A DNA stretch of 21,369 nt from JBDTYT01 sp040005555 (GTDB lineage Bacteria; Actinomycetota; UBA4738; HRBIN12): assembly GCA_040005555.1 (NCBI GenBank), contig JBDTYT010000025.1, forward strand, positions 1 through 21,369, given 5' to 3'. Below, piece after piece: positions 1 through 8,416 of this stretch. Numbering within the stretch: the first letter of the stretch is position 1; each line of letters begins with the position of its first letter. The position numbers and the translations under genes were made by a program. Below the pieces are notes generated by a model. That model was given only the letters and a program-made list of their open reading frames with translations. It was not told where the DNA came from and searched no databases.

Positions 1-63
1 TTCGCCGACTACCCGAAGAAAACGGACCGCCGAATCCCCATCATCGCGCTCGACCACCGCTGA
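1..63 (+). CDS. C-terminal end of a deazaflavin (F420)-dependent nitroreductase-family protein, partial
   Basis: Frame 1 of the plus strand is open from the first base and ends in TGA at 61-63, giving a 20-residue tail, FADYPKKTDRRIPIIALDHR. This resembles the C-terminal signature of the Ddn/DUF385 deazaflavin-dependent nitroreductase family, which typically ends in a pattern like YADYQ-x-KT-DR-x-IPV-x-VLE. These small proteins bind coenzyme F420 and reduce quinones or nitro compounds; they are very common in actinobacteria. The start lies outside the window. The last 23 bases overlap tail-to-tail with the 3' end of the minus-strand ATPase pseudogene. The call rests on a very short tail recognised from memory, so it is moderate. 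Confidence 0.5.
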   Translation, partial: FADYPKKTDRRIPIIALDHR

Positions 64-1782
64 AAATTTCGCGGACCCTATTTTCGACGACTCCAGCGTC
101 GAGTGCGGACGCCGCTCGACGGGACTCGCTCGACACACGGTCGGCAATCAGTCCCGCGACTTCATCAACGCTCTTGCCATGGCAGTCGCTTGGCATCACA
201 TCGACGTTGCCGACAGACTGCCTTATCTCATAGGCGACAGTAAGCGCTGCTGCGTATGACACAAAGCTCTCGGCGATCCTACGCAGCTTCTCTCTGATAC
301 TGGCAGCTGCGAGGAGCCATGAACCAGCGGGCTCAATCACGGAGAAGGCGTCAACCCAAACCGACTCGTCCAAGAAGAAGTTCTCAAGGTGGTAATGCGA
401 GAGCGTGTGGAGGCGGCCCGATTCATCTGCAATCCGCACCTCGTCTGATGACAAGGGTCTACTGTCGCGATCGGACAACATGAAGAACTCGACGCCCCAG
501 ATGGTTCGCTAGAGGACAGCATCGTAGACGCTCGAGAATGACTCGATGATGTGCTTACCACCGGACGGCACAAGCACCAACTCCGGCCATCTGCCGGCGA
601 TTATTGAGCCATAGGTTTGCTTGTCAAGACTGGATTGATCTCCTTCAATCAGAACAATCTTGCGCCCGAGGGCAATCACGCCAATCGATTGCCCCAGCAA
701 GCGAAGAGCGCGATTGGTCTCATCCGCTTCTGAAACTGAAATAGCCTGATTCGCAGCTGTGCCATCGTCCTCGGAGCGGGGAGGCGATATGAAGATTACC
801 GACTGATCGAGCGACGCGGTTATGACGTCAGGCGAGTGGGTCGACAAGAAGAACTGGTTGCGCGTTCCGATTCTCTGGAGTGCCTGCATGAGTTTGTGGC
901 TGAGCTCAGGATGGAGATGTAGCTCGGGTTCATCGAAAAAGACGATGCAATCCTCGGGCTCCTGAGAAGGAAATCGAACGCCACATTGACAACCTCGCGC
1001 TCGCCCGAGCTGAGCGAAGAGAACGGCAACACCTGATCGTCGAAGCTGTATTTGAGTTGCTGCTCGCGTACAGAGGGGTCGACCAACTCCTTTGGAGCCA
1101 GTAGTAGTGAAAATATCCCCTTGAACGGCTCCATCGGGTCCGAATAGTCAAGATTCATCGACGTCCGGCCTTGGCGACCCAAGTCAACTGCGCGTGTGCC
1201 GTATCCCTGACGCTGGGCCTCAATCATCCGGTACATCGAATGAACTGTGTCCTGAAACCGATCGTGCATGTAGCCGAAGGTCGAGTCCCAGGACACGTTC
1301 TCCTTCTCGAAGTCAGCGAGATCCCACGAGAACTGAAGCGGTTGAAGGTTCTGAATGGTCCTATCGCTCTCGAAATTGAGGAGGCTGCTCCTCCAGCGCT
1401 GTCGACGACGACTCTGCTGGAGAGTGCTTCGAAACAGGTCCATGTCGTCCTGCATGCTGAGATCGAGGGCGTCCTTATGCCACTCCTTCAGTTCCTGCTG
1501 AGAGGTAGCTCGGAGGACACCCCGCACATTGGGGTTCGGTTGGGCGTTGCGAAGGTGGTTAACGATGAACTCGAGAAGTCGCGTCTTTCCAACCCCATTT
1601 GGCCCAGCGAGTACGACAACGTCAGCGAGATCTGCCACCTCGAACTTCAGGACAGGAGTTGCGTCGAGTATCGCAAGGCTTTCAAGCCGCACGAGCTGAA
1701 CCCTATACCGAGTCTCAGATGCCAAGCACCCGGAGCAATCAGGCGGGAGCCATCGCACTCCTAACGAACCCAACAACTTCAC
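41..1782 (-). pseudogene. Disrupted OLD-like/DUF4435 AAA ATPase with TOPRIM-like domain
   Basis: Three open segments join into one protein of about 580 residues. The N-terminal part (1782 to about 957) has a Walker A motif GPNGVGKT (residues 60-67 from the GTG at 1782) and an ABC-type signature LSSGERE. After a -1 frame change at C956-958 the reading continues with Walker B, FFDEPELHLHPELS, and the switch histidine FLSTHSPD. A TOPRIM-like part follows: VLIEGD, then VPSGGK, then a TAG at 509-511, and in the same frame LSDRDSRP and a C-terminal tail ending at 41. OLD/DUF4435 proteins couple ATP hydrolysis to a metal-dependent nuclease and often act in phage defence; that role is inferred here. 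The start is unclear: GTG 1782 overlaps tetR by 44 nt, TTG 1725 lies 13 nt after it, and neither has a good ribosome site. Base composition is lower in GC (23 of 60 in 601-660). Confidence 0.75.
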
Positions 1783-2344
1783 GCTCGCGTCGTCTTAGCG
1801 ACGCTCGGCTCCGGTCCTTGCCGACGACCGCATTGAGGACACTAGCCTCGGTAAGCGATCCGACAACGGCCGTGTACAGCATGAACAACAACAGCGCGGG
1901 ATCCTGCTCCCTTATCTGCCCCGCATCCATCCCAGATCGAAGGAAGTCAACCGCTCGCTTCCTCATCGGATCGATGATGCTCGCGAAGCGCTCGAACCCC
2001 TCCGCTCCGAGCCTCCCGGCCTCGCGGAGGAACATCGGGAACTCGGGCCACTCCTCGGCGAGGCGAAAGACTGCGTGGATGACGGCTTCTGCGCGATCCC
2101 AGTACGTCTCCTTGCCGGCAAGGGCGTTCGAGATATCAAGCGCGACGCGTTCGCCGGCGGCTTGGAGGCAGGCTTCGAGGAGCGCGTCTTTGGTGGGGAA
2201 GTAGTACAGGAGGGTTTGCTTGCGGATCCCGACGGCGTTGGCGATCTGGTCGAGGCTCGCGCCCGAGTAGCCCTCGTGGCCGAACGCGCGGATAGCCTCT
2301 TCGATGAGGTCTCGCCGCCGGATCTCGCCGCCGGTCCTGGTCAT
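1739..2344 (-). CDS. TetR/AcrR-family transcriptional repressor (last gene of the lipid operon)
   Basis: A 201-residue protein starting at ATG 2344. The N-terminal 55 residues are a typical TetR helix-turn-helix: ...IRRRDLIEEAIRAF..., then LDQIANAVGIRKQTLLYYFPTKDALLEA. The rest is an all-helical ligand-binding domain too variable to name a ligand. The frame is open far upstream, but that region is the acyltransferase read in another frame, so the ATG next to the HTH is chosen. It begins 10 nt after the PlsC-type gene's stop, so it belongs to the same transcript. Family logic and position suggest it represses its own operon through the inverted repeat at 8424-8445, released by an acyl-CoA-like or other lipid ligand; the ligand is inference. 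Confidence 0.9.
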   Translation of the reverse strand: MTRTGGEIRRRDLIEEAIRAFGHEGYSGASLDQIANAVGIRKQTLLYYFPTKDALLEACLQAAGERVALDISNALAGKETYWDRAEAVIHAVFRLAEEWPEFPMFLREAGRLGAEGFERFASIIDPMRKRAVDFLRSGMDAGQIREQDPALLLFMLYTAVVGSLTEASVLNAVVGKDRSRASLRRREREVVGFVRSAMAPA

Positions 2345-2354
2345 CGAGGCACTT

Positions 2355-3269
2355 CTACTTCCACACCGGGGGCTTGCCGCTCCGGCGGATCGGGCGCGAT
2401 CCCTCCCACGTTCGCATCCAGCCGGGGCCCTGCGGGCCGGTGAGCTTCGGGGTCGCTCCCTTGTTCTTGCGTTGCATCGCCTCCCACCACGACGTCTTGT
2501 CCTCGTCGAAGAGCTCCGCGATCGCTTGCTGCATACGCAGCGACAGCGCCTGGTGCGTCTCGCCGGGCTGGGGGACGACCGGACGCCCGTACCTGACGCG
2601 GATCGGGGGGCGGCCGCCCTTCGGCCAGGACCGGCCCTTCGGCATCGCGGCGTACGCGCCGACGATCGCGATCGGCACCACGGGCATCTCCATCTCGATG
2701 GCCAGACGCGAGGCCCCGTGCCGGAACCGCTGGATCCACCCATCCGAGGAGCGGGTGCCCTCGGGGAAGACGACGATGTTCCACCCGTCGCGGATGAGCT
2801 CGCGAGCTTTGTCCGTGGCCCGGTCACCGCCGCCGCGCTCGACTGGGAAGCCCGCATACACGAGCGCGGTGAACGCCGAGCGCCACCAGACGTCGAAGAA
2901 GTAGTCCTTCGCCGCGGCGACGGCCGTCTTCTCGCGCCACGAGTGCGGCAGCGTGATCATGATGATCGACGCGTCGAGGTGGCTGGTGTGGTTGCTGATG
3001 AACATCACCGGGCCATTGACGCCCTCGAGGTTGTCCAGGCCGAAGATCTCGGGCGAGGTCTCGTTGTGGATGACCGTGCGCAGGCCGAGATCCAAGATGA
3101 GGTCGCGTGCGATCCCCGCGGCCTCGGTCCGGGCCCAGTCGGTGGGGAACGACCATGGCTCGGCCGGTTTGGTGTGGCCCTCGGCGCTTCGCGGGAGGAC
3201 CGGGCGCCGCCCCCAGCGCCAGCCTTTGGCGACGTCGCGGAGCTGGTCGATCGCCTTCGAGCCGACCAT
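2355..3269 (-). CDS. PlsC-type 1-acyl-glycerol-3-phosphate (lysophospholipid) acyltransferase
   Basis: A 304-residue protein of the PlsC/LPLAT family, which transfers acyl groups from acyl-CoA or acyl-ACP to a glycerol-phosphate type acceptor at the membrane. The catalytic HX4D motif is NHTSHLD (H94, D99). The substrate-binding block FPEGTRS is at residues 168-174, and a VPIAIVGAYAAMPKG block follows. The N-terminal 85 residues lack an obvious transmembrane helix. Start ATG 3269 overlaps the TGA of the upstream LarA-like gene by one base (TGATG), which implies translational coupling. The C-terminal extension after residue 260 is basic and tryptophan-rich. Its place with an acyl-CoA reductase suggests it acts on unusual acyl or alkyl chains rather than being the housekeeping PlsC; that is inference. 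Confidence 0.9.
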   Translation of the reverse strand: MVGSKAIDQLRDVAKGWRWGRRPVLPRSAEGHTKPAEPWSFPTDWARTEAAGIARDLILDLGLRTVIHNETSPEIFGLDNLEGVNGPVMFISNHTSHLDASIIMITLPHSWREKTAVAAAKDYFFDVWWRSAFTALVYAGFPVERGGGDRATDKARELIRDGWNIVVFPEGTRSSDGWIQRFRHGASRLAIEMEMPVVPIAIVGAYAAMPKGRSWPKGGRPPIRVRYGRPVVPQPGETHQALSLRMQQAIAELFDEDKTSWWEAMQRKNKGATPKLTGPQGPGWMRTWEGSRPIRRSGKPPVWK

Positions 3270-4855
3270 CAGTGCAGGTCCGCGATCGCGAGCGGGGGCG
3301 TGTGGAGGTACGTGATCGAGGGCGAGCGCCCCACGGTCTCGCCCGCCATCTCGAGCGCGTCGCGGAAGGAGCTCGCCGCCCGGTAGCCGAGACGCTCGCA
3401 GGTCTTCGGGTTCCCGCCGACGACGATCACGTCGCCGAGGTAGTCGAGGCCGTGCGCGCCCCAGTACCACATGTAGAACGGGTGGACGCCGTGGTACGCG
3501 TTGCTCGTGCGGTACAGGTGGCGGTACCACGGGTCTGTGGCGTACTGCTCCTCGTACTTCGACTCGATCGTCGACGGGTCCGTCGTCTGCGCGAGGACCT
3601 CCTCGAAGAAGTCGACGTAGCTCGGGTGGTGCACCTGGTGGAACTCCCACGGCACCGGGTGGAACATGATCATCACGCCGCCGGGACGGACCACCGGCTT
3701 GTTTCGGTACAGGTTGAACAGGTATCCGAGCCCGAGGCAGTGCACGAGGATCGGGTTCATGATCGAGTTCACGTTGTAGGGGCAGATGTACGGCAGTCCT
3801 ACGACCATCACGTCGCTCTGGCCGTTCACCTCCACCAGCTGCTGCTCATGCAGCTTCTCGAGCGTGCGCTCGTGCACGGCATCGGTGCCGCCGGCGTTGA
3901 TCCCGGTGACGCCGACGGGTGACTCGAGCCGCATGAACACCTGGTGGCGCAGCTTCGGCGGGGCCATGTCGTTCGCCTTCTTCGCGCCGAGGTAGGTCGC
4001 CTGCTCCTTCAGCGACCACTCCCACTCGCGCTTGTTCATGAAGCCGAAGGGCTCGGGGAAGGTTTGGTTGTTCAGGGTGGTCTCGATGGTGAAGACCTTC
4101 AGCCCGGCGTTCTTGAGCACCTCGCCCATGCGGCGGCACGAGTCGTGGATCGCGCTGCGGCCCTCGCGCGGGTCCATGTACGACTTCGAGTGCAGCATCG
4201 TGTCCACGTTGTGGTGGTGGCGGATACTCCTGTAGCTCGCCAGGCCCACCGGCACCGACTTGTGGCCGCCGTCCATCGCCACGAGGTTGATGTTCACGTA
4301 GATCAGGAGGTCGGACTCCATCGCGCGCTTGTTGATCTCGACGTCTTCGCCCTTGCCGGTGGTCCCGACGAACAGGATGTTGTCCGGGTCCTCGGCGTCG
4401 TGGTTCACGAGGTCCTTCGGATAGAACGAACGGTGCACGCGCTCACCCACCGCGTGCTTGATCTCGGCCGAGGTCATCCGCCGGTGCAGCGAGTTCGCAA
4501 CGATGAGCTTCACGTCCTCCACGCCCTTGCTCGCCGCGAGCTCGATGACCTCCTCGAGCACGAGCTGCCGGATGTCCGGCGAACGCATCGGCGGCAGCGG
4601 CAGCGAGATGTCGTCGAACGCGATCGTGAGCTTCATCCCCGCCGTGAGGAGCGTCTCGAGCGGGTCGCTGTCGTGCGGGTTCGCGAGCGCGTGCCGGATG
4701 GCCCCGCGGACGTCCTTGATCCTGGGGAGCGGGTCCGGCGGGTAGATCACCCGCGAGCCCATCGGGAACTTCTGGAGTCGGAACCCCTCACCTTCGTGCA
4801 CGAGCAGTGGCGGTGTGCGCTCGTCCACCTCCAACACGAACCCCGGTCGTCCCAT
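3269..4855 (-). CDS. LarA-like (lactate racemase domain, DUF2088) nickel-pincer family enzyme
   Basis: A 528-residue protein starting at ATG 4855 with a clear GAGGAG ribosome site. The N-terminal half matches the DUF2088/LarA domain: DDISLPLP (81-88), then VANSLHRRM with H124 at the position of the LarA catalytic His108. GGHK with K199 and HHH with H215 keep the 16-residue spacing of LarA Lys184 and His200, which hold the nickel-pincer cofactor. The second catalytic histidine (His174 in LarA, ten residues before the lysine) is isoleucine 189 here, next to N190. So the cofactor site looks kept but the acid-base pair does not; the reaction may be a 2-hydroxyacid epimerisation or something else. 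It is longer than LarA (about 425 residues), with a C-terminal region I do not recognise. No larB, larC or larE is in the window. Confidence 0.8.
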   Translation of the reverse strand: MGRPGFVLEVDERTPPLLVHEGEGFRLQKFPMGSRVIYPPDPLPRIKDVRGAIRHALANPHDSDPLETLLTAGMKLTIAFDDISLPLPPMRSPDIRQLVLEEVIELAASKGVEDVKLIVANSLHRRMTSAEIKHAVGERVHRSFYPKDLVNHDAEDPDNILFVGTTGKGEDVEINKRAMESDLLIYVNINLVAMDGGHKSVPVGLASYRSIRHHHNVDTMLHSKSYMDPREGRSAIHDSCRRMGEVLKNAGLKVFTIETTLNNQTFPEPFGFMNKREWEWSLKEQATYLGAKKANDMAPPKLRHQVFMRLESPVGVTGINAGGTDAVHERTLEKLHEQQLVEVNGQSDVMVVGLPYICPYNVNSIMNPILVHCLGLGYLFNLYRNKPVVRPGGVMIMFHPVPWEFHQVHHPSYVDFFEEVLAQTTDPSTIESKYEEQYATDPWYRHLYRTSNAYHGVHPFYMWYWGAHGLDYLGDVIVVGGNPKTCERLGYRAASSFRDALEMAGETVGRSPSITYLHTPPLAIADLH

Positions 4856-4880
4856 CGGTCGTCTCCTCGTTTCCTCGGTC

Positions 4881-6089
4881 TCAGTCGGCTCTCGGGTCGA
4901 ACACGACCTTCAGCGTCCCCAGTTTGCCGGCCGCGAGCGCGTGGTCGATGGCCTCGCGCCAGCGGCGCAGCGGGTACGTCGCGCCCACGATCTGGTCGAT
5001 CGGGTTCTGCGACGCCAGGTCGATCGCGATGTCGAACACCTCGCGCCGCTCGCCGTCGAGGTCCTCGACCCCGCCCGTGTACGCGCCCACGAGCTCGAGC
5101 TCTCGGAACCAGAGCGGGGTGAGATCGGCGCCCTCGGTGGGGATCCCGGCGAGGACCACCCGCCCGCCCGCCTTCGTCGCCCGGAGCGCCAGGTCCATCG
5201 ACGAGCGCGAGCCGACGCAGTCGATCGCCACGTCGACTCCACCGAGCAGGAACGGCGCCCCCCGCTCCGGCTTGAGCTTCATCGCGTGCGCGCTTCGGCG
5301 CACGGCGTTCGTCGCCTCGGATGGCGAGACCACGTCGGTGGCTGCGAACGACTCGGACCAATCGCGCTGCTTCTGATGCTTCGCGACCACGGTCACGCGT
5401 CCGGCCTTCGTGAGCTGCTTCACGGCGAGCAGGGTGAGCACGCCCACCGTGCCCGCGCCGATGATGAGCACGTGCGCGTTCGGTTCGACCCGCGCACGCA
5501 GGGCGCAGTGCACGGCGCATGCGAGCGGCTCGACCAGGACGGCCTTGCGATCCGAGAATGCCTCGGGCACCGGGTGCAGCTGCGAACGGTGAGCCACGAA
5601 CATCCGGCTCCACCCGCCGCCGGTGTCGGCGCAGTAGCCGGTCTGGAGACCGGCCGACAAGTGTCCGGCCGTCACACGGTCGCACCGGCCCGTGAACCCC
5701 GCCGCGCAGTTCGCGCACGCCGGATCGAGCCCGCGTGCGATGCAGTTCAACACGGGTTGCAGCACGACCCGCGTTCCCGCCGGCATGCCGTCCGCCTCCT
5801 CGAGGAGCTCACCGACGACCTCGTGTCCGGGCACGAACGGCAGCGAGACGAGCGGCGAGAAGTAGAAGGACGACCGGCCGGACAACGTTGCGAGGTCCGA
5901 GCCGCAGATGCCCGAGAGCAACGGACGCACGCGAGCCCATCCCTCGCCCGGCAGCGCGGGGTCGCGCCTATTCACCAGCCGCATCGGTGCGAGCGGCCCC
6001 GACAGCAGCCCCGGGGCCTTCGAGCCCACGGCCCGCGCTGCGAGATACCGCGGTGCCGAGCGGTAGAGCTCGAGCGATAGTGTGGTCAA
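4881..6089 (-). CDS. Zinc-dependent medium-chain alcohol dehydrogenase
   Basis: A 402-residue MDR-family dehydrogenase that interconverts alcohols and aldehydes or ketones with NAD(P). Catalytic zinc ligands are visible in GICGSD (C62) and PGHE (H89, E90). A structural-zinc loop carries four cysteines at 116, 125, 128 and 136 with looser spacing than the classic family. The Rossmann motif GAGTVG lies at 211-216. I chose TTG 6089 because it has an AGGAGG ribosome site and sits 19 nt after the stop of the acyl-CoA reductase. The first in-frame ATG, at residue 36, would cut off conserved N-terminal sequence. In this operon it probably handles the fatty aldehyde or alcohol made by the upstream reductase, or supplies the substrate of the LarA-like enzyme. 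Confidence 0.87.
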   Translation of the reverse strand: MTTLSLELYRSAPRYLAARAVGSKAPGLLSGPLAPMRLVNRRDPALPGEGWARVRPLLSGICGSDLATLSGRSSFYFSPLVSLPFVPGHEVVGELLEEADGMPAGTRVVLQPVLNCIARGLDPACANCAAGFTGRCDRVTAGHLSAGLQTGYCADTGGGWSRMFVAHRSQLHPVPEAFSDRKAVLVEPLACAVHCALRARVEPNAHVLIIGAGTVGVLTLLAVKQLTKAGRVTVVAKHQKQRDWSESFAATDVVSPSEATNAVRRSAHAMKLKPERGAPFLLGGVDVAIDCVGSRSSMDLALRATKAGGRVVLAGIPTEGADLTPLWFRELELVGAYTGGVEDLDGERREVFDIAIDLASQNPIDQIVGATYPLRRWREAIDHALAAGKLGTLKVVFDPRAD

Positions 6090-6108
6090 CGGGCCTCCTC
6101 GGAGTGCG

Positions 6109-8409
6109 TCATCTGAGCGCCGGCTTCGGGAAACGGACGCGCGGCATGCCGCCCGACATCTCCCATTCCTCGATCGGCCAACGGCGTCGTTTCGCGACGC
6201 GCAGGAGAGCGGCGTCGGGCGAGACGGCGACCGGGTTGCCCACCGATCGCAGCAGCGCGAGGTCCGAGTGGCTGTCGGCGTACGCGTACGACTGCTTGAG
6301 GTCCGCGCCCTCGAGCTGCCCGTACCGCCGTACCCAGGCGCCGCGCGCCTCGCCGACCAGGGGCGGCTCGGCGAGGTAGCCGGTGTACACACCGTCGCGC
6401 ACCTCGAGCTTCGCGCCGATCACGACGTCGAACAGCGGAGCGATCGGCTGGATGAACGGTTCGGCCGCGGCCGTGATGAGTACCGTGCGATGGCCGGCCG
6501 CCCGATGTTCCCGGATCCGCCGCACGGCCGGAGCGGACACCTTCTGCAGCATGAACTCGCTCACGACCTCGTTCACCAGCCGCTCGATCCCCTCGATCGT
6601 CGCGCCCTCGTACCGCCGGAAGAACGTGCGCAGGAACTCGCCGCGATCTCGACGGTCGGCCATGAGGTAGGAGGGCACGCGCGAGAAGACGCTGACGAGC
6701 TCGGACGGCCACTGATCCCACGGCAGGTCCGCCATCCGTGACCACACATAGGACTCGACGACGTTCGAGGGGAGAAGCGTGCCTTCCATGTCGAACAGCG
6801 CGAGGACCAGCTGCTCTCGCTCTCGGATCCGAACCTGCGGCTTCACACGCGCGCTCGAGAGCGCGCGGAGCCCGGCCGTCACCGCCGGGCAATGCACATC
6901 TTGGAGGTAATACCGCCAGTCCATCGCTGCCGAGTCGAACGGGAACCGTTTCTGGTCCGCCTTCGAGAGCGATCCGAACAGCTCGAGCGTCCGATCGTCG
7001 GTGTAGATGACCTCCGCCTCGGTGTAGGCACCGTACAGATCGGAGTAGCGCCGGACGAACTCGACGCGCCCCTTGTCGCGATCCACGCGTGCGACCAGAT
7101 CCCGCATCTTCTTCGACTTCGGCAGGTGCGTGACCACCTTGTCGGCCAGATCCACCGCGCGCTCCGCGGTCGAGATGAGCCGCTCGACGCGCAGGTTGCC
7201 GGGGAACGTCCACTCCGGGACGCGCACGGAGCCGCGTCCCTGCTGCGGCAGCGGATCGCGCTCGTAGTACTCGCGCACATACTCGTACAGGCCTTTGTAC
7301 TGCAACGGGTTCCGCGATCCCGACGACACGTGGTAGTACTCGGGCGTCGCCGGCTCGGGTGGGCTGGCGGCCGCGGCGAGCATGGCGTTCACCACGTAGT
7401 CGGCGGGGATGATGTCGACGATGCCCTCGGGGATGCCGGGGAACTCCGGGATCGTGCCCCGCCCGTACGCGAGGATGATCGGCTCCGCCATCTTGAAGCC
7501 CTCGATCCATCCGGGGAACGGGTGCTCATAGGAGCTCTCGATGATCGAGGGACGCACGATCGACAGCGGCACGCCGTGCTCGGCCGCGAGCTCCTCGACC
7601 GCGCGCTCGCCCATCGCCTTCGTGAACGTGTAGTTGTCGGGCCAGCCGAGCGTCTGCGCTCGCGCGCGCCCGTACTGGACGAGGCGCTTCGTGACCCACG
7701 ACTTGCGACGGTCCTCGGCGTCGTCGGCGACGCTCTGCGGACCCGCACGGCCGTGCTCCTTCCGCGCCTTCGAAAGGAACCCATCCAACAGCTCGGGCTT
7801 GCGGCTCGCGGCCTCCACGTCGGCGCGAGCCTGGAGCGCGAGCTCGGCCTCCGTGCGCCAGTCGACCCGGTGGTCGAGCGTCGCCTCCGGGATCACGCCC
7901 TTGCGGACGCCTGCGACGTAGGCGGTTGACACATGTAGCAGGTGCGGGCGCGAGCCGCTCGCCAGTACGCCCTCATACAGCTGGAGCGCGCCCAGCAGGT
8001 TCGTCTGGAAGCCCTCGTCGATCGGCGGATCGAAGGCGACCGCGGCCGCGCAGTGGATCGCGACGTCGAGATCAGAGGGCAGCTCGGGCCGGGCTTGTGA
8101 GAAATCTCCATCGACGACCTCCACCCGCTCGTCGAGCAAGCGCACGAGGCCGTCGTTGCCCTCTCGCTCACGCAGCACATCGAACGTCGGACGGCCGAAC
8201 ATCGACTCCACCCGCTGACGCCCCGAGGAGCCGAGCTGCGGCCGAACAAGCAGGACGATCCGCGTGTCCGGAAAGTCGAGCAGGAGGCGCTCGAAGACGG
8301 CCTGGCCGAGGAACCCGGTGACGCCGGTCACGAAGACCCGCTTGCCCGCCAACCGCTTCACGATGCTCGTCGGGGCCTTGGGCCGCGGCTTCCGCCCGCT
8401 CTCTACCAT
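6109..8409 (-). CDS. Fatty acyl-CoA reductase fused to a HAD-IB phosphatase domain
   Basis: A 766-residue two-domain protein. Residues 20 to about 420 form a male-sterility/NAD_binding_4 extended SDR: nucleotide motif GVTGFLGQ (29-36), STAY around 161-164, and catalytic YTFTK (Y260, K264). This family reduces acyl-CoA to aldehyde or alcohol with NADPH. Residues from about 530 on form a HAD-IB phosphatase: FDMEGTL (D540), ITAAAEPF (motif II) and AYADSHSDLALL (motif IV). The second aspartate of the HAD DxD motif is glutamate (E542), which could lower or alter hydrolysis. ATG 8409 has no ribosome site and lies about 7 nt after a -10 box, so the mRNA is probably leaderless. First gene of a five-gene operon ending in tetR. 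Whether it yields free alcohol or aldehyde is not visible. Confidence 0.88.
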   Translation of the reverse strand: MVESGRKPRPKAPTSIVKRLAGKRVFVTGVTGFLGQAVFERLLLDFPDTRIVLLVRPQLGSSGRQRVESMFGRPTFDVLREREGNDGLVRLLDERVEVVDGDFSQARPELPSDLDVAIHCAAAVAFDPPIDEGFQTNLLGALQLYEGVLASGSRPHLLHVSTAYVAGVRKGVIPEATLDHRVDWRTEAELALQARADVEAASRKPELLDGFLSKARKEHGRAGPQSVADDAEDRRKSWVTKRLVQYGRARAQTLGWPDNYTFTKAMGERAVEELAAEHGVPLSIVRPSIIESSYEHPFPGWIEGFKMAEPIILAYGRGTIPEFPGIPEGIVDIIPADYVVNAMLAAAASPPEPATPEYYHVSSGSRNPLQYKGLYEYVREYYERDPLPQQGRGSVRVPEWTFPGNLRVERLISTAERAVDLADKVVTHLPKSKKMRDLVARVDRDKGRVEFVRRYSDLYGAYTEAEVIYTDDRTLELFGSLSKADQKRFPFDSAAMDWRYYLQDVHCPAVTAGLRALSSARVKPQVRIREREQLVLALFDMEGTLLPSNVVESYVWSRMADLPWDQWPSELVSVFSRVPSYLMADRRDRGEFLRTFFRRYEGATIEGIERLVNEVVSEFMLQKVSAPAVRRIREHRAAGHRTVLITAAAEPFIQPIAPLFDVVIGAKLEVRDGVYTGYLAEPPLVGEARGAWVRRYGQLEGADLKQSYAYADSHSDLALLRSVGNPVAVSPDAALLRVAKRRRWPIEEWEMSGGMPRVRFPKPALR

Positions 8410-8416
8410 CCGGCAG

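Noticed and set aside
955..960. Programmed -1 ribosomal frameshift in the ATPase
   Set aside because: There is no X-XXY-YYZ slippery heptamer, and a second lesion (TAG) lies downstream; simple mutation or a sequencing indel explains it better.
3269..4855. Straight annotation as lactate racemase LarA
   Set aside because: The protein is about 100 residues longer, lacks one catalytic histidine and stands in a lipid operon without lar accessory genes.
3944..5122. Long plus-strand open frame of 392 codons opposite the LarA-like and dehydrogenase genes
   Set aside because: It is rich in His, Arg and Val with no motif, and lies opposite two well-supported genes; high GC leaves such frames open by chance.
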